This document shows, piece by piece, positions 40,791 to 50,558 of a stretch of DNA of 64,000 nucleotides. The notes under the pieces are model-generated. The model made no database searches and was not told the DNA's origin. It saw only the letters and a program-made list of their open reading frames with translations. Both the position numbers and the translations under genes were made by a program. Origin of the DNA: Cyanidiococcus yangmingshanensis (lineage: Eukaryota; Rhodophyta; Bangiophyceae; Cyanidiales; Cyanidiaceae); NCBI GenBank assembly GCA_013995675.1, contig VWRR01000013.1, forward strand, positions 468,631 to 532,630, written 5' to 3'. Every line of letters begins with the position of its first letter. Positions within the stretch are counted from its first letter, which is position 1.

Positions 40791-41348
40791 CTGCTTGCAG
40801 TTATACAGAAACGAGCGTGGTGCTGTTTTGTCGTCTTGGTGGTGGCGGCGGCGGTCACGGTACCCGTGCGCCCGGACTAAATCAAGCGCCTGGCAACCTC
40901 GGGCAAAGGAACTCGGCGCCAACCTGCACTCATTTTCAGTCGCCACATGACGCTGCAGATTCCACGGGAAAGAACAGGTTATTTTCTAGGTGGAGAGCGC
41001 CTTCCGCGTGGTGTTTGTATGGGCCAGCGCTCTCGGAGCAAGTGGCCGAGCCAGTCTTGGCTCCGAGTCTGTTTGGTGCGGGTGCGCTCGAGCTCAGGCG
41101 TACCCTGTCCATGATTCTGAAAGTGCGGACAAAAGCTTTGGTCAGATGATTCTTGAAAAAGGGGGCATGGTGACAGGTTTTATACCTCTCGTGCATGGAT
41201 CTGTACATAGAATATCCCGGTGACAAGCGAATTCGTCGCTGATGCTCGCATGTCAAGAACACGAATCCTTCGAATGTCTTGTTGCGAAATGTCGTGCGAT
41301 GAGTCATGGTCATTCAGTCTGCCATTCTCAATGTGTTGATAATGGTGT
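40791..41348. other. Gap between convergent genes
   Basis: Nothing recognised. Confidence 0.35.
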
Positions 41349-42230
41349 CTAATCGAGTTCTGGGTGCACGCGAACATCACGTTCGTCATCGTACTGTAGT
41401 AGCAAATTCGCCTGGAGCAGCAGTTCTCCGACGCTATCTTCGTCCGCGACGGAATATGGAAAAAACTGAACAATTGAGTACTCTTCAAGGAGGGCCCCGA
41501 TTCGCTCATGAAGTGCTCTGTATCGCGCGTCCATCTGGCCTTCAAGTTCGGCAACCAGTGACGGAATATCGGGATTCAGAAAGCGTTCGAGGAGGTCGTC
41601 GAGCGCCTGTTCAGACTCAGCGGCTGTAGCTTCCTCAGTTCGGGAGGGCGTCTCGAATCTCGTGCCGAGGGAATGATACTGTTCTGTTGTTTGCCGGTGG
41701 AGTAGATCGACTTTGCTGAGCACGTTCAGGTGCGGAACCCCCAGGTGAAGCATTGCCGCCATTGCGGTCAGAGAGCCAGCGAAGAACTTTGCAGCATCGG
41801 CGAGAAACTGGGCATCAAGAAGGAATACGCCGCACACACGCACTTGATACTGATGCTGAATAAGGTAGACAAACTGGCGAATACACTCAAAGTGCGTATA
41901 TAGTTCCACCTGGCCTGGCATATCGAAGAGCAGATAGTCGTCTTCGGCCATGTCGCTAATGATCTGCTCCAGCCATTCCTGATCTTCGAGAAGATATTCC
42001 ATGCAGTAAATTAAGGATCCGTTGGGGCCGAGATTTAGCTCCTCGGCGACGTCACTCACAGTCACTAGTTCACGAATATCGGCCACTGGTGCATATTCGA
42101 AGCGCTCTGCGGCAGGGTCCAGGTTTACCACGTGCACAGTCTGGCCCACAACTTGCCCGTGCTGCTGCACCGCGTAGCAGTAGGTTGATTTACCGGATCC
42201 CGCTGGACCCATAACCAGCTGAGCAAACAT
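41349..42230 (-). CDS. GPN3: GPN-loop GTPase 3 (RNA polymerase II assembly/import factor)
   Basis: 293 residues from the ATG at 42230, close to the 284 of human GPN3. The P-loop is GPAGSGKST (8-16). HVVNLDPAAERFEY follows, then the GPN insertion (LNLGPNGSLIYCMEYLL), the G3 motif LLFDMPGQVELYTHF, VCGVFLLDAQF and the G4 motif NVLSKVDLL. The MEYL after GPN and the length fit GPN3 (or GPN2) rather than GPN1, which has a longer C-terminus. GPN3 works with GPN1 to assemble RNA polymerase II and bring it into the nucleus. The ORF is open upstream to 42344, but GPN proteins start just before the P-loop, so I chose 42230. Confidence 0.92.
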   Translation of the reverse strand: MFAQLVMGPAGSGKSTYCYAVQQHGQVVGQTVHVVNLDPAAERFEYAPVADIRELVTVSDVAEELNLGPNGSLIYCMEYLLEDQEWLEQIISDMAEDDYLLFDMPGQVELYTHFECIRQFVYLIQHQYQVRVCGVFLLDAQFLADAAKFFAGSLTAMAAMLHLGVPHLNVLSKVDLLHRQTTEQYHSLGTRFETPSRTEEATAAESEQALDDLLERFLNPDIPSLVAELEGQMDARYRALHERIGALLEEYSIVQFFPYSVADEDSVGELLLQANLLLQYDDERDVRVHPELD

Positions 42231-43803
42231 AGCTGCACCAGCGATGCTGCGCAGGAAGACCAGCGACACGAGGGCGACCCTCAGGTCCAGAGAAAGGTGC
42301 CCAGAACTGCGACGCACTTGTTTTGCGCTGGATGGCTCACGCACTCAGGGTTTGCACCACGAACAAGTCAGTTCGGAAGACCTATACTCACGAGATGATT
42401 TCAGAAAAAAACCTTGGGCGTTAAGATAGAACAAACACTCGGTCAGACAGTCGCCGCTTGTTTTTTTGGAATGGAACGAAACTCGATGGCTAGATATCAG
42501 GATCCATTTGCGCGTTGCGAGGGCGCGATCGGTGTCTGTTGAAGCGTCCTATCTGATGCGTCCGAATAATGATGATCTTTCGGTAGATTTGGATGATCCG
42601 TGTTGATTTGGTTGAGCATTCACATTAAAAAGTGTCCTCTTGTTGATCGGTTGAGCGATTTCTATTCGAGATCTCGAGGATCTCAACCTTGATGGACACG
42701 ACAACTGCCTAGTTTCACGGTCTGTGAAGCACTCGGGACCCTATATCGGACAGCAACTCTGCCTGGAGACATCCTTGGAATGCGTCGATACCTGGAAGAG
42801 TCGACGAAACCACCAGATCCTGCGGCTGGCTGGCCTCGCTATGCACAGGACCGCTGTGGAAATGTTTTCGTCGTGGACAGTGCGCGAATACGGAAACAGC
42901 GACCGGCAACGAGCTCCGCATGCGTCGAAGCGTAGCACTTTCGCACGTTCGTTATGTTGGCGAGATGCCCTCTGTAACCATGTCCAGTCCGAAACATTTC
43001 TCATTCCTGAGACTGCTTCATGCGTTTATGAAGAATGCCGCTCAGCATATGCCTGGGTTCTACACCACAACAGCATGCAAATTCCGCGAACACGCTCACG
43101 TCAGGTGTAATTTTGTGGATACAGCGACCTTCCCAGGTAATACAATACCAAACAAGTTACGGAATGCGAAGCCTCTGCCATTCGTCTGCAGGCCTGACTC
43201 TGAACGAAAGATCCAGCTTCGTGACGAAGATCATCATGGTGCGGATTTCGACGAAGCGAAGCGCCTGATTACAACTTTTGCCTGGCGAACGCATGCGTCC
43301 TACCTGCAAATGAGATACCGAGCGAATCCATTCAAGAGCAAAGCCTCAACGGACGAAAAAAGAACTTCGAGGGCTTACTCCCGAGATCATCGGTGCCTCG
43401 CCATTTTCTTTCAAACTGTGACATTGCATGCATGACATATAGAGTTCCAAGTCCATTCCGACCTCCGTACATGAATATGGAGCTGGGCTCTCTCGTGTTT
43501 GAGAACAGACAAACTAAATCTAGCGCGAGAAGGCACGCGCCAAGAAGATACGCAGAGGCAGCAACAGACCGCGTGCAGACACGGCATGCTGGCCAGCCGC
43601 AGCGTCTCGACTGGAGACGCCGGCTTGCTTATGGGTTTTGGCGGCACCGAGGAGGGCAGACGAACACCCTGCTTTCTGCTGTCGGGAAACTTGATCCTCG
43701 GTGATAAAGACACTCTGTTGGACTCGCAGGTCCGCTCTTTGTGCCTGAGAGCGCTCGGCGGGTGAGCGTTTTGGTAGGTAAACTGATAAAGCGTTGTGTG
43801 GAA
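42231..43803. other. Intergenic gap with possible degraded ORFs
   Basis: 1.57 kb. Protein-like stretches in three successive frames (42693-42935: DILGMRRYLEESTKPPDP; 42940-43110: RSLCWRDALCNHVQSE; 43200-43350: RDEDHHGADFDEAKRLITTF) could be remnants of one gene broken by +1 shifts. No family is recognised, and chance is not excluded. Confidence 0.25.
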
Positions 43804-45874
43804 ATGACGAGTACAACACCGACTGCGCTCGACCCGACTACAGTTGCGTTGAACGCCCTTGACTGGGCGTTTGTGCTTATCTATTTTAGTGCGCTTGTTG
43901 GTGTCATTCTGTTATCTACTCGATTTCGCTCGTCATCGGAGTCCACATCCCGGGGTGATGCGGAGTCGGAGCAGTTCTTCCTTGCAGGGCGCTCGACGAC
44001 GTTCTTCGCAGTGGGCGCGTCGCTCTTCATGTCCAACATCGGGAGCGAGCATTTTATTGCACTCGCTGCTGCTGGGGCGACTTCTGGGCTAGCGGTAGCG
44101 TCATTCGAGTGGATGGCCTCGGTCTTTGTAGGCATTGTCCTTGGGCGAGTTTTCGCGCCTTTCTACTTACGGACTGGCCTCCATACGGTCCCCAAGTTTC
44201 TTCAACTACGGTATGCAGCTGGCGCTCGAAGATATCATGCAATGGCAACGGTTATGATGGCGATCTTGACCAAGGTCAGTGCCACCTTGTACTCTGGTGC
44301 TATCATTCTCCGTGTGCTACTCGGTTGGCCTGTTTGGTTCTCGCTGATTATGATTCTCGTTCTGACGACGCTTTATACGAGCCTAGGCGGTCTCCGAGCG
44401 GTGATATGGACGGAGGTGCTGCAGGCCTTGGTTCTACTCTCCGGCGGTCTGGCGTTGGCGGTTCTGAGTCTGCGTGCTGTAGGCAATTTCGCTGGTCTAA
44501 GGGAGCTTTTGGTTGCGGAGAACCGCGTCCAAATGTTGGACCTCTTGCAATGGCCCTCGGCGTCACGTCCCTGGGTAGAATATCCATGGCCTGGCATTGT
44601 TTTCGGCCTTCCCGCGCTGGAAGTCTTCTACTGGTGCACTGATCAGGTGGTCGTGCAGCGTGTGCTCTCTGCAAAATCGGAGTCTCACGCTCGAGGTGGA
44701 AGCTTGTTTTGCGGATTTCTGAAAACGCTGGTGCCCTTCATGATGGTTATTCCTGGTCTTTGTGCATACTTGCTCTTTCCGGAGGTGTCGAAGAACCCGA
44801 ACTATGCGTATCCAACTGCTGTTGCACGTCTGCTCCCACATGGCCTGTTGGGGCTGATGGTTAGCGCCATGTTGGCTGCACTCATGTCTTCGCTTGCCTC
44901 GACATTCAATAGTACTTCGACAGTGGTCGTCTACGACTTTGTTATTGAGTGCTGCGGGGGAAATCGAATCTCAGATCGAACGCTAGTGTTGTTGGGACGA
45001 ACCGCCAATGTCGTCCTGTGCGCACTGAGCGTTGCATGGATACCCATCGTGGAGGGAATGGACGAAGAACTGTACTACTATATTCAGTCAGTGATCAGCT
45101 ACATTGCACCACCGATTGCGGTCGTCTTTGTAGCAGGTATTTTGTGGAGACGGGCAACTGCTGCGGCTGCGATGACCACCCTGCTCGTTGGCGGTGCGCT
45201 TGGACTCGTTCGCTTTGTCGTCGAGATTACGTTGCGGCTCATGCACCGCAACGCCTCGCTGGGTTTCCTCGGCGAGGTTTTCTTCCGGAGCAATTTCCTC
45301 TACTTTGCGATCTTCTCGTGGATCTTCAGTGCCGTCCTCCTGATTGTTGTGAGCTTGTTCACCACGCGGTCATCTGAACAGCAACTAGAGGTGATCTTTG
45401 GAAGCAGTGTTGATGCTGGCTCTCGACAGCCAGCACATGCAGCATCGCGAAGACGGGTTTTCCCAGAGGGCGTCAAAGACGAATCGCTCACCAGTTTTGA
45501 GGTGGAGCGCGTATCGACATCCGCTTCCTGCAGATGAGGTAGTTGTGCTGGAAACGGAAAGCTTCTCGGAGACCGAAGGATCCGAAAAAGCATGGGGCGA
45601 TCCTGAAGCTGCATCCCGACCGTTAAGACGAACTTCTTTCGGCAGCATCGCTCTGGATGATTCATCCACCGGGCGATCATACCAGGCCTCGTCGCGGTCA
45701 ACAGGAACAGGGCGGAGACGCGAGTCCCCGTTCTTCGCATCAGCCGATGATTCGTCTCTCGCTAGAACGACTGCTCCAAGTAGGGCACCTCATCGATACA
45801 CGACTATAGCGCTGGACATTTTATCCGTCATCCTCGTTGCCGAGATTCTGGCGTTTTATATTCGATTCCGGTGA
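43804..45874 (+). CDS. Sodium/solute symporter, SGLT (SLC5) type, with one apparent +1 shift before the last helix
   Basis: About 690 residues from the ATG at 43804; the frame upstream lacks an ATG. The main ORF to 45537 carries about 13 membrane helices. It shows the SSS family signatures: FFLAGRSTTFFAVGASLFMSNIGSEHFI near residue 60-90, TLYTSLGGLRAVIWTEVLQA near 200, and a helix with MVSAMLAALMSSLASTFNSTSTV. The ORF ends in a hydrophilic loop. A +1 shift near 45520-45534 continues it as PADEVVVLETESFSETEG… to a final helix (TIALDILSVILVAEILAFYI) ending at 45874. Animal SGLTs likewise have a long loop and a last helix at the very C-terminus, which supports the joined form. The substrate (sugar, inositol or other) cannot be told. 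Confidence 0.85.
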
Positions 45875-47157
45875 AGTGTCCGGTCTTGATATGGAGACAC
45901 AAGAAAGATCTCTGGCCACTAACTGGATAAAATTTCCCTCAAGAATAACTCTCGAAAAACCACGCTGATGTGGATTCCGCTCCGATTTCGGACGTGCCGC
46001 GAGACGACCAGCGTGCTGGCGGGATAGCATTTCTGCGAATGGATGATTTTCCGAGTTACCGTTGTCGTTCCCGAGCACAAATGCTGTGAAAGGGTGCGAA
46101 AAAAGGCCTGATTCGGCGCTCATCCATGCGCTCGGTTTAGAAACGAAGCTGTGGCAGCTGATTGAGGAAAACAGTGCGCCATGTCGCGGGGATGCTCCGC
46201 CCGTTACGCTTTCTGTGCAAACGAGGCCCAAGCGGCACGCTGACAGCTCAATTACAATGACCTGTAGCTGGTTGAAGGATCTCCATTCAGCCCATCCTTC
46301 AGCACGAAAATATATTGAATGAAGGCATCTCCCGTGGAAGCGATGCCGTGAGATGGCTCGATGGGATTGCGGCACGTCGCCGATGCGGGCGCAGCAGCCA
46401 GCGCTCTCGACCATCACTCACCGATCGTCGGTTCTTGCATCCCGCGTAGTGTCAGCGGAAAACATCATGCTTGTTCCACGTCGCGGAGCCAAGGAATCTA
46501 GAGCGTCTATTTTGATTGCGTTTCTCCGGCGAACTCGGAGTGATCGCTTCGGACAAGGCGCGCGTGCAGGTTCACTGCTGCAGAATAATGGGCGAAGAAT
46601 GGCTCTGTTTCCAATTTTGGAAGACCATAAATCATCGCTGTGTGAACACGCTTTCCGAAACCAAATTCTGGGTACATGTCACGTTTCTGCATAGGAGGGC
46701 ACCGACAAGCCTCGGAGAGAGCATTTTTCTAGTTTGGAGCTCTAGAATGTCAAGACGATGCTCACACGGCAATGGTTCTCACCATAGCATGGTCAGCGAC
46801 GAACCAACGACCTTGGAGAGCGAGCACATGACCAGTAACGAGCATCGGCGTTGGCAACCATCAGGTGTCAACCGAGCACGAGTCTATATGCCGGGGAGTC
46901 TGGCTCATCTGGTTGCTCTTCATAACAAGCACGATACGCCGCTGAACCTGCATTTCAGTGCACTCAGCAATCTCACTGCGTCAACCGGACAATTATTTCG
47001 AGGAAATAGGCGTGCAAGTCAGGAGCATTCAAGATAGCCTCGGGTCTGCAGAGCTGCTGCAGGTGGTGGTGGTCCCCAAGGCGCACCAGCAGCGTGTTTT
47101 CGCTCAGAGCATGCCTTTTAGAGCCAATTTTCTCAGATCATCCTGAAAGCGAGTTTT
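45875..47157. other. Gap between convergent genes, 1.3 kb
   Basis: Overlapping ORFs of 86-198 codons without motifs. No gene recognised. Confidence 0.35.
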
Positions 47158-47673
47158 TCATCGACCATTCGAAAGGTTCGCTTCAAAGTCGGTCTCGTCG
47201 GCGCACTTGCGGAAAGCTCCATGGGCAGCAGCCAGTAACGATGCGACGGTAAGTGTCGAACAGATGGTTCCGAAAGCATCAACCCAATATACGGTCACGA
47301 CCGAAACTACCCCCAAAACAGCCTGTTTTCGGCGAGCCGTCCACCAAGGATTCGTCACCTCCGGCTGGCCGAAAAACAAATAGGAATAGAGCAGAAACAG
47401 GGCCACCGCAGCGATGAGCATCACTGGGCGCAACAGGGTCGCCAAGACCAGCAGCCCGCCACCCACAATCGCATAGTTTCCTCTATAAAAGGGCAGATTC
47501 ACAGCGAGCCGCTCCTTTAGCTCGGCCGCGCTAGCTGGCGACGTCAACTGCGTCATATCGAAAAACTGGGGCCACGGCTGCGCTGTGCTCCAGCACCTCC
47601 ACACCCAGTCCAGTGCTGTGCCGCTTACCTTTTCCAGCGCCCGCGCAGCAGCGTTAGGGACTGCAGTTGCCAT
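47158..47673 (-). CDS. PRA1 family protein (prenylated Rab acceptor)
   Basis: 171 residues from the ATG at 47673. The PRA1 domain has the lead RCWSTAQPWPQFFDMTQLTSP and AELKERLAVNLPFYRGNYAIV. Two hydrophobic hairpins follow (GGGLLVLATLLRPVMLIAAVALFLLYSYLFF in two parts, and QAVLGVVSVVTVYWVDAFGTICSTLTVASLLAAAHGAF). The C-terminal end after the last helix is AFRKCADETDF. PRA1 proteins sit in ER, Golgi and endosome membranes and help prenylated Rabs leave GDI. Earlier ATGs at 47721 and further upstream would add a Cys/Arg-rich stretch with no conserved content. Intact. Confidence 0.85.
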   Translation of the reverse strand: MATAVPNAAARALEKVSGTALDWVWRCWSTAQPWPQFFDMTQLTSPASAAELKERLAVNLPFYRGNYAIVGGGLLVLATLLRPVMLIAAVALFLLYSYLFFGQPEVTNPWWTARRKQAVLGVVSVVTVYWVDAFGTICSTLTVASLLAAAHGAFRKCADETDFEANLSNGR

Positions 47674-48439
47674 AAAAGGTAGTTTTCTTTCTTCGTAAGC
47701 TTTTCCCCGGAGGAGAGAGAGCATCTTGGCACCGAAACAACAGTGTGTCCGATGTCGATGTTGTCGCAAGAAACGGACCGAAAAGTCATGGCGCGAAAGC
47801 CACTACCCTAAACTATAAGATACATTTATGAACTATATAGATCAATTATAGAAGAGATTCATCGAGGGCGCTAGCCGCTCTGATATGCGTTATCAGTGCT
47901 CTGAAGCGGTCGTTTCCGCACCGATACAGTGCAACGTTCTTGTGGCGATCGCACTCACGTCGGACAACCAGGCACATACGGCTCAAGTGCCGGACTGACT
48001 GCATCTGTCTGAGGTCACCGCTGGAGACAGGCGCTGGAGGAAAAGTCTCGAGAGCGTTGCACCTCCGATTTCTCTTTCTTTCTGGGAAAACGGGCGAGCG
48101 CCACACGACTCTTTCCAGCGCTTCCCATTACCCGTTCGGACTTGGAATTTTGGATCTTTTTTGAAACAAAGTATTGGAACTTTTGTTGGTAGTCACCCTG
48201 AGCGGAGGAGACAGTCTCCTAGCTTACTTTTTGGTTTGCGTTCGTAGTGTTTTTGCTGCTGCTGCTGCTGCTGCTACCCTTGCTCTAGAGGCGTTCTCTG
48301 CCTCCCAGTATTCTGTCAGCGCATTGGCTGTGCACCAAGTTCTGCTCGCCCGTACTCGATATTCCTAGGCAGTCGTCCTGGCTGGTCGATACCGTGCGCA
48401 GCCGTTGTCGGTTATCGACACGCCAAGCTCTCGTCCAGG
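47674..48439. other. Divergent upstream region with GCT repeat
   Basis: Between PRA1 (minus) and HPRT (plus). Contains (GCT)7 at 48255-48275, about 165 bases before the HPRT ATG. Confidence 0.4.
48255..48275. repeat. GCT trinucleotide repeat, 7 units
   Basis: Perfect run upstream of HPRT. Confidence 0.9.
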
Positions 48440-49039
48440 ATGGACCGAGAGAACTCCCAGGACTCTGGTTCTCCCAGGAACGACCTGGCTGAGTCGCCAT
48501 CATATTGGATGGATCATGTTGGGCCCGTGCTACTCTCAGAGTCCATGATAAAAACTCGAGTAGCAGAGCTTGGGCGCCAGATCAGTGCGGACTACTCTCG
48601 TATTGCTCCTGAGTTTGTCATTATTGGCATCCTTACCGGTAGCTTCATTTTCCTTGCTGATCTCGCCCGGAAGATTACGCATCCTCTCCGCATTTATTTT
48701 GCTCGAGCAAAGTCTTATTCGGGCATCCATTCGACCGGCTCCGTGTGGTTACACGACTTTGAGTTGCTCGATGTTCGTGACAAACACGTGCTCATCGTGG
48801 AGGACATTGTTGATACCGGGAAGACCTTGAAAGCGATTGCTGAAGAGCTGGGACGCCGCGGTGCCCTCTCTGTACAATTCTGCGCCTTCATATCCAAACA
48901 GACGGAGCGCAAAGATGAAGGTGTGCCTGAAGTTCGCTACGTTGGCTTCGTCTGCCCCGATCGATTTGTAGTCGGCTACGGCCTCGATTGCGATGAGCGT
49001 TTCCGCCAGCTACCGTTCGTGGGGATATACCGCTCTTGA
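48440..49039 (+). CDS. Hypoxanthine(-guanine) phosphoribosyltransferase
   Basis: Salvages hypoxanthine or guanine with PRPP to IMP or GMP. 199 residues from the ATG at 48440. The PRPP-binding signature VLIVEDIVDTGKTL is at 118-131 and the PPi loop ILTGSFIFLADL at 64-75. The flexible-loop KSYSG is at 91-95 and the purine-binding end VGFVCPDRFVVGYGLDCDERFRQLP at 168-192, in two adjacent parts. The length is slightly below the animal enzyme (218) and above bacterial Hpt (~180). The first ~25 residues are poorly conserved. No targeting peptide is evident, so probably cytosolic. It complements the de novo PurE-PurC enzyme encoded 32 kb to the left. Confidence 0.93.
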   Translation: MDRENSQDSGSPRNDLAESPSYWMDHVGPVLLSESMIKTRVAELGRQISADYSRIAPEFVIIGILTGSFIFLADLARKITHPLRIYFARAKSYSGIHSTGSVWLHDFELLDVRDKHVLIVEDIVDTGKTLKAIAEELGRRGALSVQFCAFISKQTERKDEGVPEVRYVGFVCPDRFVVGYGLDCDERFRQLPFVGIYRS

Positions 49040-50558
49040 GAGCAAAGTCGATGAACGGTGCTGACGTCACCAGCGTAGGCATCTTATTAAATACGGTGCT
49101 GCTTCTCTGGGCTTTGGAGGGAGGCTTATAGAGATCCTGTGTTGCACAGAAGCGGTCGATACCATATACAACTTGACTCGAGGCGGTCGACGCTCTTAAA
49201 ACCGAGGAATATTCAGAACTATTCAGAGGTTTATCGCTCTCAGATTAAGGACGGGACGACGGATGCGCAGTCATCGTTCGGGCGCGAATTGAAGATCTGG
49301 CTGGGGACAAACGCATCTACTGTAAGATAACTTGGTATCAGCCGACCAGCAATGCCTGTTCGGAATTGTTCGTTGATTCGGGCCTGGTTAGCAAGGATTG
49401 GGCATCGCTTCAGCTCTGTGAAACGGTCTTCATAGAACTGGGTATCGTTGTGGCAATGAACATTTCTGCGGAGCAAGTATCGAGCCGCTCCGAAAGCGAC
49501 AAGTTCGTCTACACTTGGTGTACGGTGAGCACTTGCCTCAAAAAGTTTGAGGAGGCAGGCAGTCCGACTGGCTGCGCCAGAGATTTTTTGGGCCCTTCCA
49601 CCCTAATGACTAGATCAGAAAGGGAACAGGGACCCGTGCGGGGTCGCTGGCCCCAGCTTTTCCGCATGATTTAGGGTCTCTGAATTCAGTAAGTGCGTCG
49701 AGAGGAAGATCAGAAACAGCTCCGCGTTCTTTGGATGACGCAGGTTGCAGCGTGAATGTGATTGTGAACGCTATCAGTAGCTCGCGATATCGAGATTGTA
49801 TGCAGCCAAGCTTGGGGAAACCTCAGCCCGATCCGGCCTAAAAGCGCACATAGCGACCCTTAGCGCGTCCATAGCCGTTGAGCTCTCACGAGCAAACTTT
49901 TCAAAGTTCACTGGACCTCTCGCAGAGGCCTTGTAGAAAGCGTGTTCCGCACGCTCGCAACGCAGACGGCTCTACCCGGACCACCCAGGGCGGGACACGT
50001 TACAACCTTTCGCGAAAGCCCGTTTCACTGTTCCACTTTGAGGGTTACCAAAGACGAAGCGACTCGGGGCTTATGAAGAAACTCCGTCAAGGAAGCACGA
50101 TTGAAGCACCTTGCAACGCCTAAGGGAAACACTGGTTGCTCCAGCGAAGGCTATGGAGGTGCCCCTCGACCACCGCAACGACACACCGACGCTCACCAAG
50201 ACAAGCATCCCTAGAATAGATAACTTTAAATGTTTCGGATGTTTCCTTGACCCATATTATTTGAAGCACGGAAAATCGGATGTTGTCTCTGAGGACCAAC
50301 TAAAATTCATGCCTTAACGGCAGCTGAACCCATTACTTGTGCAGAGCTTCTGTCGGCATGATTGGTCGAGCGCGGAACAGGCTACGTTCGGCATGAACTC
50401 CGTATCTCAGCCTCTGGCTGCAACAAGAGGTTGCACGACCTTGCTTGGCTGATCCTTGTCTTGGTCGTTTTTCGGACGGCAAAAAACGGGCTAGCTTCCT
50501 ACTAATAAAGTTTCGTAGCGCCTGCTCCCTTCGGTTATGCACAGTTTGCGTTTATGGA
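49040..50558. other. 1.5-kb gap with a candidate structured RNA
   Basis: No protein gene recognised, apart from a 102-codon ORF (49366-49674) without motif. A run of perfect short inverted repeats and an Sm-like T-run lies at 49470-49660 (listed separately). Confidence 0.35.
49470..49660 (+). ncRNA. Candidate structured non-coding RNA (weak)
   Basis: Successive hairpins: CGCT-ccgaa-AGCG, then CCTCAAA-aag-TTTGAGG (7 bp, perfect). An Sm-site-like GATTTTTTGG follows at about 49583, then GACCC-gtgcg-GGGTC. Hairpin, Sm site and 3' hairpin is the layout of spliceosomal snRNAs, but I find no U1/U2/U4/U5/U6 signature sequence. The strand is chosen from the T-run. Confidence 0.18.

Noticed and set aside
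41030-41110. tRNA (including permuted tRNA) from the GTGGCCGAG box-A-like sequence
   Set aside because: No matching T-arm with a paired stem nearby. Other TTCGA sites in gaps also lack paired 5-base stems.
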